From Flavobacterium sp. (lineage in GTDB: Bacteria > Bacteroidota > Bacteroidia > Flavobacteriales > Flavobacteriaceae): a DNA stretch of 64,000 nt. Below are positions 53,888 through 62,005 of this stretch, in pieces. The stretch's first letter is position 1. The number at the start of each line of letters is the position of its first letter. The notes under the pieces are model-generated. The model made no database searches. It saw only the letters and a list, made by a program, of their open reading frames with translations, and had not been told where the DNA came from. Where the stretch lies: the NCBI GenBank assembly GCA_016721735.1, contig JADKHM010000008.1, forward strand, positions 1 to 64,000. The letters are read 5' to 3'. The position numbers and the translations under genes were made by a program.

Positions 53888-54757
53888 TTACCGTTGGTGT
53901 TTCCAGCGTTTGTGCGTCCATAAATAGAATTCCGGTGCTTCTAATATCTGCTGCTCAACCAAGGTCATAAATCGATCTGTTATTTCGTAATTTGGGACTT
54001 CTTTGACGTTTTCGCTCAAGACTTCAAAACTCGCTTCATAGAATCCGCGTTTGACTTTTTTGGTTCTCAAGAAAATAACATTCATGTCGTATTTTTTTGC
54101 TAGCATTTCACCGCCAGTATGCACTGGGACTTCAATACCCATAAATTTTCCCCAGTGATAGGTGGTTGCAATTTTAGGAGATTGATCGCTAGCAAATCCA
54201 TACACGCACAGCGTTTTGTCTCGAAAATTTTTACTAATCGTTGGAATGGTTTCTTTGGTCGTGACTAAATGTGCTTTAAATCGGGAGCGAATATCTTGCA
54301 CCAATTTATCAAAATACTTATTGGCAATACGTTTGTAAATGCCAATGCCTTTGTGGTTGATGTAAAAATTCATCGAAACTGCCCATTCATAACTGGCATA
54401 ATGCGCACAAAGCAAGGCAATGCTTTTTTGTTTTTTTTCTAAATCAAGGTAAACATCAAGGTTAGTAAATTTATAACGTCGCTCGATTTCTTTCTGAGAT
54501 ATGGTCATCGTTTTCGCCATTTCGAGAAACAGATCACAGAAATGATGGAAGAATTTCTTTTCGATAACCAAGCGTTCTTTGTCTGTTAAATGAGGTAATG
54601 CAATGGCTAAATTTTCGCGGACTGTTTTTTTTCGGTAGCCAATGATGTAGTAAACTATGCCGTAAATACAATCAGAAAGTAGGTACAGAATTCGGAAAGG
54701 CAACATCGAAATACTCCAAAGAATAGGATAAATAAGAATATATACTAGAAACTGCAT
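53888..54757 (-). CDS. LpxL/HtrB-type lysophospholipid or lipid A acyltransferase
   Basis: 289 residues. The N-terminus has one membrane helix (VYILIYPILWSISMLPFRIL). The catalytic HX4E motif is HYASYE (His119, Glu124), followed by the typical IGIYKRIANKYFDKLVQDIR and later FASDQSPK and HTGGEMLAKKYDMNVIFLRT. The final HKRWKHQR is typical of the family. It should transfer a secondary acyl chain to lipid A at the inner membrane. Alternatives, such as ornithine or other lipid synthesis, cannot be excluded from the sequence. Confidence 0.85.
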   Translation of the reverse strand: MQFLVYILIYPILWSISMLPFRILYLLSDCIYGIVYYIIGYRKKTVRENLAIALPHLTDKERLVIEKKFFHHFCDLFLEMAKTMTISQKEIERRYKFTNLDVYLDLEKKQKSIALLCAHYASYEWAVSMNFYINHKGIGIYKRIANKYFDKLVQDIRSRFKAHLVTTKETIPTISKNFRDKTLCVYGFASDQSPKIATTYHWGKFMGIEVPVHTGGEMLAKKYDMNVIFLRTKKVKRGFYEASFEVLSENVKEVPNYEITDRFMTLVEQQILEAPEFYLWTHKRWKHQR

Positions 54758-54863
54758 GTATTAATTTATTTCGGCAAAGATACATTTAAAACGTTATTTA
54801 ATAAGAGGAGTTTAACAAAAGCTACGGAAACAATTTCTATTTTTACAGAAACAAAATACACCT

Positions 54864-55505
54864 ATGCATCCAATACTGCTTTTATTAATTGGCCTTACTG
54901 TTTTAACTAGTTTTAAGGGTTTTAATGACATTTCATTTTTCAGAAAATACGAATTTCATATCGGTAGCATCCGTGCTGGCGAAAACGTTCGCATGTTTTC
55001 CTCTGCTTTTCTGCATGCGGATTGGGGACATTTGTTTTTCAATATGTTTACTTTGTATATGTTCGCTCCCGTAGTCATCAATTATTTGGACAGTTTTTCC
55101 TTTATGGTGATTTACATTGGCAGTTTGGTTTGTGGTAGTTTGTTGACTTTATTATTTCATAAAGACGATTTTAGTTATAGAGCTATTGGCGCCTCTGGAG
55201 CGGTTACAGGCGTTTTGTATTCCGCAATTTTGTTGCATCCAGATATGAGTTTGTATTTGTTTTTTATTCCGATTCCTATTCCGGCCTATATTTTTGGAAT
55301 AGGATATTTGCTATATTCCATTTATGGCATGAAAGCCAAGAACGACAATATTGGACATACAGCGCATTTTGGTGGTGCAATTGGAGGTTACTTAATCACG
55401 ATTTTGAAGGAACCCGCCATGCTCACCGAAAACACTTTTATGGTCGTGCTTTTGGCGATTCCGATCGTGATTCTTTTTGTTCTGGCCAAAACCGGAAAAT
55501 TATAG
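54864..55505 (+). CDS. Rhomboid family intramembrane serine protease
   Basis: 213 residues with six membrane helices. The catalytic serine is 111 in AIGASGAVTGVLYSAILL (GxSG), and the histidine is 168 in HTAHFGGAIGG. HADWGHLFFNMFTLYMFAPV is the HxxxN-type motif of helix 2. The enzyme cleaves membrane proteins within the bilayer. The end overlaps the nominal open frame of the next gene but not its true start at 55556. It may be co-transcribed with the SIMPL gene. Confidence 0.93.
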   Translation: MHPILLLLIGLTVLTSFKGFNDISFFRKYEFHIGSIRAGENVRMFSSAFLHADWGHLFFNMFTLYMFAPVVINYLDSFSFMVIYIGSLVCGSLLTLLFHKDDFSYRAIGASGAVTGVLYSAILLHPDMSLYLFFIPIPIPAYIFGIGYLLYSIYGMKAKNDNIGHTAHFGGAIGGYLITILKEPAMLTENTFMVVLLAIPIVILFVLAKTGKL

Positions 55506-55555
55506 TGGCATATTGTTTGGTAAACCGAGTTTCGAAATTTTTAAATAGCTATATT

Positions 55556-56251
55556 ATGAAAAAAACAGCCTTATTACTATTCGCATTATTTACAACATTA
55601 GTTCAATCTCAAGAAATTAAACCCATTCCTATGATTAATGTAACAGGAGAAGGAAAAATCAAAATTATACCAGATCAAGCTGCCATATCCATTTCAGTGG
55701 AAACGAAAGGCGCCAAAGCTACCGAGGTAAAAAAAGAAAATGACACGAAAATTGATGCCGTATTAAAGTACATCAAGAAAATGAATATCGCGAAAGAGGA
55801 CTTTCAAACCCAGCGCGTTAATTTATATCCCAATTACGATTACGAAAAAAAGAAAAGTAATTATATGGCGACGCAAACGGTCATAATACTTTTGAGAGAT
55901 CTGAACAAATACGACGCTTTGATGGATGGTTTGGTTGATGTTGGAATCAATAGAATTGACAACGTGGAATTTAAATCTTCAAAAATGGAGGCCTTGCAAT
56001 CTGACGCACGAAAGTTAGCCATGCAAAATGCAAAAGCCAAAGCAGAAGATTTTGTATCGGTTTTAAATCAAAAAGTAGGGAAAGCAATGACTATTTCAGA
56101 CAATACACAGACGTATTACCCACCAAGACCGATGTATGAAATGAAAACCATGGCAATGGCGGACGGTGGTGGTGGTGCTCCAAGAGAAACTTTGGCAGCG
56201 GGAGAAATTGAGTTGGTGGTGAATGTGAGTGTAAGTTTTGTATTGGAATAA
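55556..56251 (+). CDS. SIMPL (DUF541) domain protein, periplasmic
   Basis: 231 residues from the ATG at 55556, which gives a signal peptide (MKKTALLLFALFTTLVQSQ); the open frame before it is within the rhomboid end. The SIMPL motif is VTGEGKIKIIPDQAAISISV followed by KKMNIAKEDFQTQRVNLYPN. The related E. coli protein YggE is linked to oxidative stress protection and forms a channel-like oligomer. The late DGGGGAPRETLAAGEIELVV is the family end. A bidirectional terminator follows. Confidence 0.9.
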   Translation: MKKTALLLFALFTTLVQSQEIKPIPMINVTGEGKIKIIPDQAAISISVETKGAKATEVKKENDTKIDAVLKYIKKMNIAKEDFQTQRVNLYPNYDYEKKKSNYMATQTVIILLRDLNKYDALMDGLVDVGINRIDNVEFKSSKMEALQSDARKLAMQNAKAKAEDFVSVLNQKVGKAMTISDNTQTYYPPRPMYEMKTMAMADGGGGAPRETLAAGEIELVVNVSVSFVLE

Positions 56252-56265
56252 CAAAATTATAAGAG

Positions 56266-56301
56266 TAAAAAAAACCGTTTCAGTAATGAAACGGTTTTTT
56301 T
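56266..56301. terminator. Bidirectional terminator
   Basis: AAAACCGTTTCA (56271-56282) pairs with TGAAACGGTTTT (56287-56298), flanked by A's and T's, between convergent genes. Confidence 0.9.
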
Positions 56302-56315
56302 ATTTGTACTTATGA

Positions 56316-58024
56316 TTAGTTCTTCAACAGTTTCGACGTCAAGACTTCGGCATCGCTATAGACTTTTACCAGATATTGTCCTGCCGGCAATTGACTTACA
56401 TTGAGGGTGTTTTCAATAACAGCAGTAGTAAGCACGCTTCTTCCTGTCATGTCATAAATGGTCACTGTAGCAATTGGATTTTCGCAACAAAATACAAATT
56501 GTCCTTCACTGGATTAGGATACATCATAAATCCAGAATTTCCTCTGATGTCTTCAATACCCAAATTAGATACGTCTGCGCTTTGCGTGCTGTTTAATGCA
56601 CTAGATATCGCAGAGGCAGTATTTCCTCCAAAGATAAACAGTTGATTGTTCCAAACAGCAGCAGTACAATGTCTTCGTGCGATCATGTTGGTTTGGTTAA
56701 GACTTGCAAATGTATCATCTGAAGTATTGAATTTACCCAGAAAAGTTTGGTTGTCATAATCTCCAACTACAAAGATATTATTCATTGCGTCAAGTGCTAC
56801 GGCATGTGCAGACACAGGTTGCGTCAACGAATCCGCGTCGTATGCTGGAGGGTTATTGAAATCATATCCAGTAATTGAATTTGATGTGACAGCAGTAAAT
56901 ACCCGCACATTATCAATTTGATACGTAGTAGTTGCTACTGGTTCATACCCACCAGAATATTTAAAAGCCACTCTAAATGTACTTGGAAAATTTGCTAAGG
57001 ACAGATTTCCAGAATAGGTAAAACTCTGAGCAAATCCAATCGTTGATCCAGATGCAATTGTCGCACTCAATAGGGTTTTGGTGGAGGTTGTTATATCTCC
57101 CGTCCAATTGATGATGATGTATGCTTCTAAAGTAGCGCCGTTATTAAAACCATCTAAAGTTTGAAAGCTGAGGAATGATTCCTCATTTGCAGATTCAGCG
57201 GGCTTTGTTATCTGATCTGAAATCAACCATATTTTATTAGACGCTTCACGAGTCAAAATATTAGAATCAAATGCAGTTGCTTGTGCATAAATGTTGGAAC
57301 TGAACGTTTTGCCTTGAAACAACTTGGTACCTGTTTCTGCAACATTTGTCCAGTTTGTAATTGCTAAATTTCCAGTGGTTGCTGCAGTTTCAAAATCCTC
57401 AGTAAATTGGTTGTTTTCTGAATAGCCTCCCATGTAATACAATTTTGCATTGATCATTCTTCCTTTGGTAGTTGTGGGTGTTTGCATTAAGTTGAGACCA
57501 CCGACCGTCCAGGCGTTATTTGTCGGAAAAAAATAATTTATCATATCAGAATAGATTGCGTTTGCACTATTATTACAACCGCCAAAGGCTACAATAGTAT
57601 TGAATAGACGGTCGACTCCAGAGCCGCCTTGAAAAACTGGATTTGGATTATCTGGACCGATGGTCACTTCTCCAGTAATTAAATCAATAATTTCTAATTT
57701 GTTGTTGACGCCTGTCGCAGTTTCACCGTTAAACACATACAGTTTTCCACTTAGAACTTCCGCATTGGCATAACGTTTTGGAATCAATGGAATGTTGGTT
57801 GAAAAAGTTGTCCACGTATCAGTGGCAAAATTATACTGGTAGATTTCAGAAGTGTAAGGTTCCGTAGCTGAAAATCCACCAACAACGTACGCAAAATCGC
57901 CAAATTCAGCCATAGCTGAGCCGGACCGCGCACTAGGCATATTGGTTTTGTTAGTGAAGTCAAGCGTTTGCGCAGAAGAGATGATTACATTTAGAAATAA
58001 TACAAGAAGTAATGTTTTTTTCAT
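56316..58024 (-). pseudogene. Secreted kelch-repeat protein with frameshifted T9SS domain
   Basis: The frame 56462-58024 starts with a signal peptide (KKTLLLVLFLNVIISSAQ). It contains kelch-like repeats (ARSGSAMAEFGDFAYVVGGF, NAEVLSGKLYVFNGETATG, CTAAVWNNQLFIFGGN) with a central beta-sandwich insertion (FSNIYAQATAFDSNILTREA). The T9SS tail begins IRGNSGFMMYPNPVKDNLYF, then the frame stops at 56462. A frame change near 56490 gives ENPIATVTIYDMTGRSVLTT and SQLPAGQYLVKVYSDAEVLT to a stop at 56316-56318. As read, the sorting signal is lost and the protein would not be secreted. Only one base shift is involved. Confidence 0.75.
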
Positions 58025-58238
58025 TTTGATGTTTAATAAAATTAATTAGAGTGAGAAAAGTACATCATTTTTTCTAAACAGCAATTCTTTATTAGTAAAA
58101 GTGTTAAATAGTGCGATTCAACGTTTTTATGTGTTGTCTACAGAAAAAATGATAATTGCACGAAAGAAGTCTGTAATGTTGTATCAGAAAACACAAGAAG
58201 ATCCCAAATCTGCTTGAATTAAACTTAAATCAACTATT

Positions 58239-59102
58239 ATGAAAGCTATCTTTTTTTATGCTATCGCATCCTTTTTCATCAACTCAGAATTAACGAACGC
58301 GCAAGAGTATCATCCGATGCTCAATAACTCCACTTGGATTGTCAAAGATTATGTTAGTTGTTGTCGGCCTTCACAGACAAAAACTATCGAAGCTGGTATT
58401 GACGTCGTAATTGGCTCACAGACCTACAAAAAATTTGTCAATCCATTTGCAAATAACGCAATTGTTCTTTTACGGGAAGACTTGGAAGAACGTAAAGTTT
58501 ATACCTTGGTCGGAGATGGCGAAGTCTTACTCTATGACTTTAGTTTAGAAGATTCAGCTACTTTTGGCGAATTTACCGCAACAGTTGATTATGTTCTCGT
58601 AAATAATGAAAGTCGCAAAAGAATCAAGCTTAACGGTTTCAGTGAAACTTACCAAATAACTTTAACGCAAACCTGGATTGAGGGCGTTGGAAGTATTGAT
58701 CATCCCTTAGTGCCCGACCATAATATGTTGAATGCAATGTCGGCAAGCGGCGGCTATCGTGTCAAATTACTATGTAGTTTTCAAGATGGTGCTCATGTTT
58801 ATGGCAATACAGATTGTCTGGCGATGACTGCTTTGTCAACTGAAAACGCGGATTTCCAAGCTAATCAAATTAGTTTTTCACCGAATCCGTTTCGTAATGA
58901 ATTGTCAATACGGTCAGAAGTGGTATTGGAGCAGGCTACTATAAAAGTATATAATTCTGTTGGTCAATTGGTTCGCGAGTTGAATAATCAATCTGGTAAA
59001 ACAATCGTTTTCAATAGAGAAAATTTAAAAAGCGGATTGTACTTCTTTCAATTGTATGAAAATGGGACGTTGATAAAAGCTATTAAAGTAATAGCAGACT
59101 AA
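58239..59102 (+). CDS. Secreted protein with T9SS sorting domain, paralogue 1
   Basis: 287 residues with a signal peptide ending at NAQ before EYHPMLNNSTWIVKDYVSCC. Its body is a beta-rich module of about 170 residues (LREDLEERKVYTLVGDGEVL, FSLEDSATFGEFTATVDYVL, TWIEGVGSIDHPLVPDHNML) seen in many flavobacterial secreted proteins with no known function. Residues about 205-287 (ISFSPNPFRNELSIRSEVVL to IKVIAD) form an intact T9SS type-A sorting domain. It is a tandem paralogue of the next gene. A 214-base spacer without notable features precedes it. Confidence 0.8.
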   Translation: MKAIFFYAIASFFINSELTNAQEYHPMLNNSTWIVKDYVSCCRPSQTKTIEAGIDVVIGSQTYKKFVNPFANNAIVLLREDLEERKVYTLVGDGEVLLYDFSLEDSATFGEFTATVDYVLVNNESRKRIKLNGFSETYQITLTQTWIEGVGSIDHPLVPDHNMLNAMSASGGYRVKLLCSFQDGAHVYGNTDCLAMTALSTENADFQANQISFSPNPFRNELSIRSEVVLEQATIKVYNSVGQLVRELNNQSGKTIVFNRENLKSGLYFFQLYENGTLIKAIKVIAD

Positions 59103-59205
59103 ATAAGGATTGCTTTCAAAGTGTTCATTCTATAGCACCGATGAGTTGTTTAACCGATTTTTAAGTTACTTATAGGCAGAAAGTACCTGCTATGCTTCAA
59201 TCACT

Positions 59206-59213
59206 TAAATTTG
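59206..59213 (+). promoter_or_regulatory. -7 box of paralogue 2
   Basis: TAAATTTG, 40 bases before the ATG at 59254. No clear TTG at the expected distance. Confidence 0.4.
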
Positions 59214-59253
59214 TACTTAATTAGTAATCAATTTACAACTAATTTCGCACCCT

Positions 59254-60051
59254 ATGAAAACAAAACTACTTTTTACGCTAATGATAATATTTACTTTAGC
59301 AGGAACGCTTTCTTCTCAAGAATACCATCCTCTTCTAAATAACTCCTCTTGGAATATTAGTTATACTGGGGGTTGTTGTGATGGCACAACTACCAATACA
59401 TTAATTTACCAGACTGGACAAGAAGTACATGATGGTTTTCTTTATACAAGATTTTCTGATTCTCCTGCTTTATTTCGTGAAGATGTCGTTGAAAGAAAAG
59501 TGTACGTAAGAGGAATTGATGGGATCGACAAAATTGTATTCGATTTTAGCCTTGAACTTGGGGATTCTGTTCTACAGCCCAATGGCTACGTATATTTTGT
59601 CACAGCTATTGAATATATAGATTTAACAGGAGGAACGAGAAAAAGAATGACGATGACTACTTTCAATAACTCAAATGGATTTTATGATTGGGGATATTGG
59701 ATTGAAGGGGTTGGAAACAATCAGTCTCCATTTAAATCATATATGTATAGAGATCAAAGTGCAGGAGCAAACGCTTATATGAATTGTAGTTTTCAAAATG
59801 GAGAAGTTATCTACGGAGATGGTAGTTGTGCGGCACTATTAACTACTGCCCAGAATGAATTTACAAATCAAACTATTACTTTTTCACCGAATCCATTTAT
59901 TACAGCATTGACCATTCAGTCAGAGATTACTCTAGATAATGCTAGAGTAAAAATTTTCAATGCTGTCGGACAATTGGTTCGAGAGATGAATACTCAATCA
60001 GGAAAAACGATTGTTCTGGGTTTTTTTTTACAGATAATGGTAACAAAATAG
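59254..60051 (+). CDS. Secreted protein, paralogue 2, with truncated T9SS tail
   Basis: 265 residues with a signal peptide (KLLFTLMIIFTLAGTLSSQ). It parallels the upstream gene: EYHPLLNNSSWNISYTGGCC, LFREDVVERKVYVRGIDGID, YWIEGVGNNQSPF and ITFSPNPFITALTIQSEITL. The sorting domain matches through LVREMNTQSGKTIVL, but then the frame runs into a nine-T tract and ends LGFFLQIMVTK. A shift at that tract gives FTDNGNKIGLYFQ before another stop at 60098, a faint echo of the paralogue's LKSGLYFFQ. The last 20 or so tail residues appear lost where the hairpin repeat array begins. Secretion is probably impaired. Confidence 0.7.
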   Translation: MKTKLLFTLMIIFTLAGTLSSQEYHPLLNNSSWNISYTGGCCDGTTTNTLIYQTGQEVHDGFLYTRFSDSPALFREDVVERKVYVRGIDGIDKIVFDFSLELGDSVLQPNGYVYFVTAIEYIDLTGGTRKRMTMTTFNNSNGFYDWGYWIEGVGNNQSPFKSYMYRDQSAGANAYMNCSFQNGEVIYGDGSCAALLTTAQNEFTNQTITFSPNPFITALTIQSEITLDNARVKIFNAVGQLVREMNTQSGKTIVLGFFLQIMVTK

Positions 60052-60073
60052 GGCTGTATTTTCAACCCAGAAC
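60013..60073. repeat. Hairpin at the end of paralogue 2
   Basis: GTTCTGGGTT (60013-60022) pairs with AACCCAGAAC (60064-60073); inside, ACAG pairs with CTGT. The gene's stop at 60051 lies in the loop. Possibly a terminator. Confidence 0.6.
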
Positions 60074-60101
60074 AGAACCCAAAACAATAGTGATTTAGTA
60101 T

Positions 60102-60508
60102 CAATTATTTTTCAAATGATCCGGGAAACTTGTACAAAACAGAACCCAAAACAAAATAATGGAGAAATCAGGATTATTTTTCAAATGATCCTCGGAGGGG
60201 AAACCTTGCACAAAAAAACAGAACCCAAAACAATCAAGCTAATCATTCAATGATTATTCATCAAGGTTTCCTTTGTTTCATTAGGATGATATGCGGTGAA
60301 TAGCAGGATTATTTTTCAAATGATCCTGAGAGGGGAAACCTTGCACAAAAAACAAAATCCAAAAACAATCAAGCGATTTAGTATCAACTTTTCCAAGGTT
60401 TCCATTGTTTCAAAATGAAAATAGGGAATGAATAGCAGGATTATTTTTCAAATGATCCTCGGAGGGGAAACCTTGCACAAAAAACAAAATCCAAAAACAA
60501 TCAAGCGA
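60102..60508. repeat. Tandem array of about 133-bp hairpin units
   Basis: Unit starts (CAGGATTATTTTTCAAATGA) are at 60169, 60304 and 60436, i.e. 135 and 132 bases apart; a degenerate unit starts near 60102. Each unit has an AGGATTATTT/AAATGATCCT hairpin, GGGGAAACCTTGCAC, then AAAACAATCAAGC. The first two units also have CAAGGTTTCC, which pairs with GGAAACCTTG. Segments of about 60 bases between conserved cores differ more. The array ends in the tRNA-Tyr terminator. Confidence 0.8.
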
Positions 60509-60529
60509 GCTTGTTGTTTTTGGATTTTT
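60486..60529. terminator. Terminator next to tRNA-Tyr
   Basis: AAAATCCAAAAACAATCAAGC is followed by its inverse GCTTGTTGTTTTTGGATTTT with one bulged base. A's on the left give a T-run for tRNA transcription from the minus strand. Confidence 0.75.
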
Positions 60530-60537
60530 ATTTTTTG

Positions 60538-60618
60538 TGGGGAGAGCAGGATTCGAACCTGCGAAGTTCACACAGCAGATTTACAGTCTGCCCTCGTTGG
60601 CCGCTTGAGTATCTCCCC
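60538..60618 (-). tRNA. tRNA-Tyr (GTA)
   Basis: The minus strand folds as a class II tRNA with a long variable arm. The acceptor stem is GGGGAGA (60612-60618) with TCTCCCC (60539-60545). The anticodon stem-loop GCAGACTGTAAATCTGC has the GTA anticodon. The T-arm is GCAGGTTCGAATCCTGC. The discriminator is A and CCA is not encoded. A textbook promoter lies upstream (60628-60657) and a hairpin terminator downstream (60486-60529). Confidence 0.96.
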
Positions 60619-60627
60619 GAACCGATG

Positions 60628-60657
60628 CAAATATAAAAACAGTTTTGATGTAAGCAA
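60628..60657 (-). promoter_or_regulatory. Promoter of tRNA-Tyr
   Basis: On the minus strand TTG (60655-60657), exactly 19 bases, then TATATTTG (60628-60635), 9 bases before the tRNA 5' end. This is the full Bacteroidetes consensus. Confidence 0.85.
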
Positions 60658-60712
60658 ATTTAATTTGGCGTAAAATCAAAAGTATTTTATAATGAGTTGG
60701 ACTTTAATTAAA

Positions 60713-60740
60713 TAAAAAAAATCTCCCAATTGGGAGATTT
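60713..60740 (-). terminator. Terminator of the TlpA-like gene
   Basis: AAATCTCCCAA (60719-60729) and TTGGGAGATTT (60730-60740) form a perfect 22-base palindrome. On the minus strand a T-run follows (A's from 60713). Confidence 0.85.
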
Positions 60741-60761
60741 TATATTTCTATGAGCAAGGAA

Positions 60762-61907
60762 CTATTTTTCTAGAAGTGAAGCAATCTTTGCTTTCAATTC
60801 AGCGCCTCTCAAATCTTTTGCTACGACTGTACCAGTAGCATCAATAATAAAAGTCGAAGGAATCAACTTAATAGAATATTGAACTGCAATCGGATCTTGA
60901 AAGTCTTTCAAATTAGAAATGTTTGTCCAAGTTAATTTGTCACTTGCAATTGCTTTCTTCCATTCTTCCGCTTTCTCGTCTAAGGAAACGCTAACGATAT
61001 TCAAACCTTTTGCGTGAAATTCTTTATACAAAGCTACCATATTTGGATTTTCCTGACGGCAAGGTTTGCACCAAGAGGCCCAAAAATCGATAATAGTGAT
61101 TTTGCCTTTGCTTTCTTTCAACGAAACCATTTTTCCTTCCGGATTTGGCGCTGAAAAATCAGGAGCAACAGTTCCGATTTCAATCGGTGCTACGGTAGCT
61201 ACTGGTTTCAATAGTTCATCAAGATTTTTCTTGATTTTTTTTCCGTGTTTAGTATCTTTTATTGATTTGTCTAATCCGTCGAAATATTTCTTAATTTTCT
61301 TAAGGTCTGGCGACATTTGATTGAACATGCCTTCAATAATCAAAGCAGAGATAAATGCTTTTGGATGTGTACTAACATAAGTTTCCGATTGTGTAGTAAA
61401 CTCTTCCTGAAATTTACTGTATTCTTTACGCAATTTGTTCATTGCAACGGTGTCTTGCTTTTGTTGCGCCGCTTGCATAATCGCAGTATTGTCTTTTTGG
61501 AATTTCATCATTTTTTTCTGAATGGCCATTCCTTTTTCCTTATAACTATTCAATTCTTCGTTGTTATAAGTACCTGTTACTTTCGTAATATTGATACTAT
61601 CTTTATTGATAGTCATTTCGATATCACCATTTTCTAGTATAAATGGAATTTTTCCTTCAACGGTTTCGATACTAATTAAATGCATGTCAATTTCCTTTGC
61701 CTTTCCTTTGAAAGTGAATTTTCCTTTCTCCACTTTTACAGTATCAATTGGTTTCAACTGTCCAGTTTCGTCTTGAACTTCCAAAATCACCGATTTTCCA
61801 TCAGCAATTCCTTTAATCGTTCCTGTTACAATGTATTCGTTTTCTCCAGCTTTGTTACATGAAATCAATACCGTAAGCGCTGCTACTATTAAAAGTAATT
61901 TTTTCAT
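60762..61907 (-). CDS. TlpA/ResA-like thioredoxin lipoprotein with DUF4369 domain
   Basis: 381 residues from the ATG at 61907, which gives a lipoprotein signal (LLLIVAALTVLISC, cysteine 17); an in-frame ATG at 61949 precedes it. Residues about 25-120 are a DUF4369 beta domain (YIVTGTIKGIADGKSVILEV), followed by a helical linker. The thioredoxin domain starts at about 245 with the WCKPC redox site in IDFWASWCKPCRQENPNMVA and cis-Pro in LIPSTFIIDATGTVV. It should act in the periplasm in disulfide exchange, as many Bacteroidota members with this layout. It has its own terminator. Confidence 0.9.
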   Translation of the reverse strand: MKKLLLIVAALTVLISCNKAGENEYIVTGTIKGIADGKSVILEVQDETGQLKPIDTVKVEKGKFTFKGKAKEIDMHLISIETVEGKIPFILENGDIEMTINKDSINITKVTGTYNNEELNSYKEKGMAIQKKMMKFQKDNTAIMQAAQQKQDTVAMNKLRKEYSKFQEEFTTQSETYVSTHPKAFISALIIEGMFNQMSPDLKKIKKYFDGLDKSIKDTKHGKKIKKNLDELLKPVATVAPIEIGTVAPDFSAPNPEGKMVSLKESKGKITIIDFWASWCKPCRQENPNMVALYKEFHAKGLNIVSVSLDEKAEEWKKAIASDKLTWTNISNLKDFQDPIAVQYSIKLIPSTFIIDATGTVVAKDLRGAELKAKIASLLEK

Positions 61908-62005
61908 TCGTATTTTAAATTTTGAAATTAAGTCTGCAAAAGTATCCAAAAAAATAGCTTAGGACTATTTTTAGAACTTAATTTTTTGTTATAGTTGATT
62001 AGAGA

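Noticed and set aside
59204..59221. CTTAAA and CTTAAT before paralogue 2 as a third response regulator site
   Set aside because: There are only two copies, spaced 12 rather than 11 bases, and one overlaps the -7 box.
60102..60508. CRISPR-like pattern (conserved cores and variable segments)
   Set aside because: Cores of about 73 bases are too long, the segments between are similar to each other, there are only three good units, and no cas gene is present.
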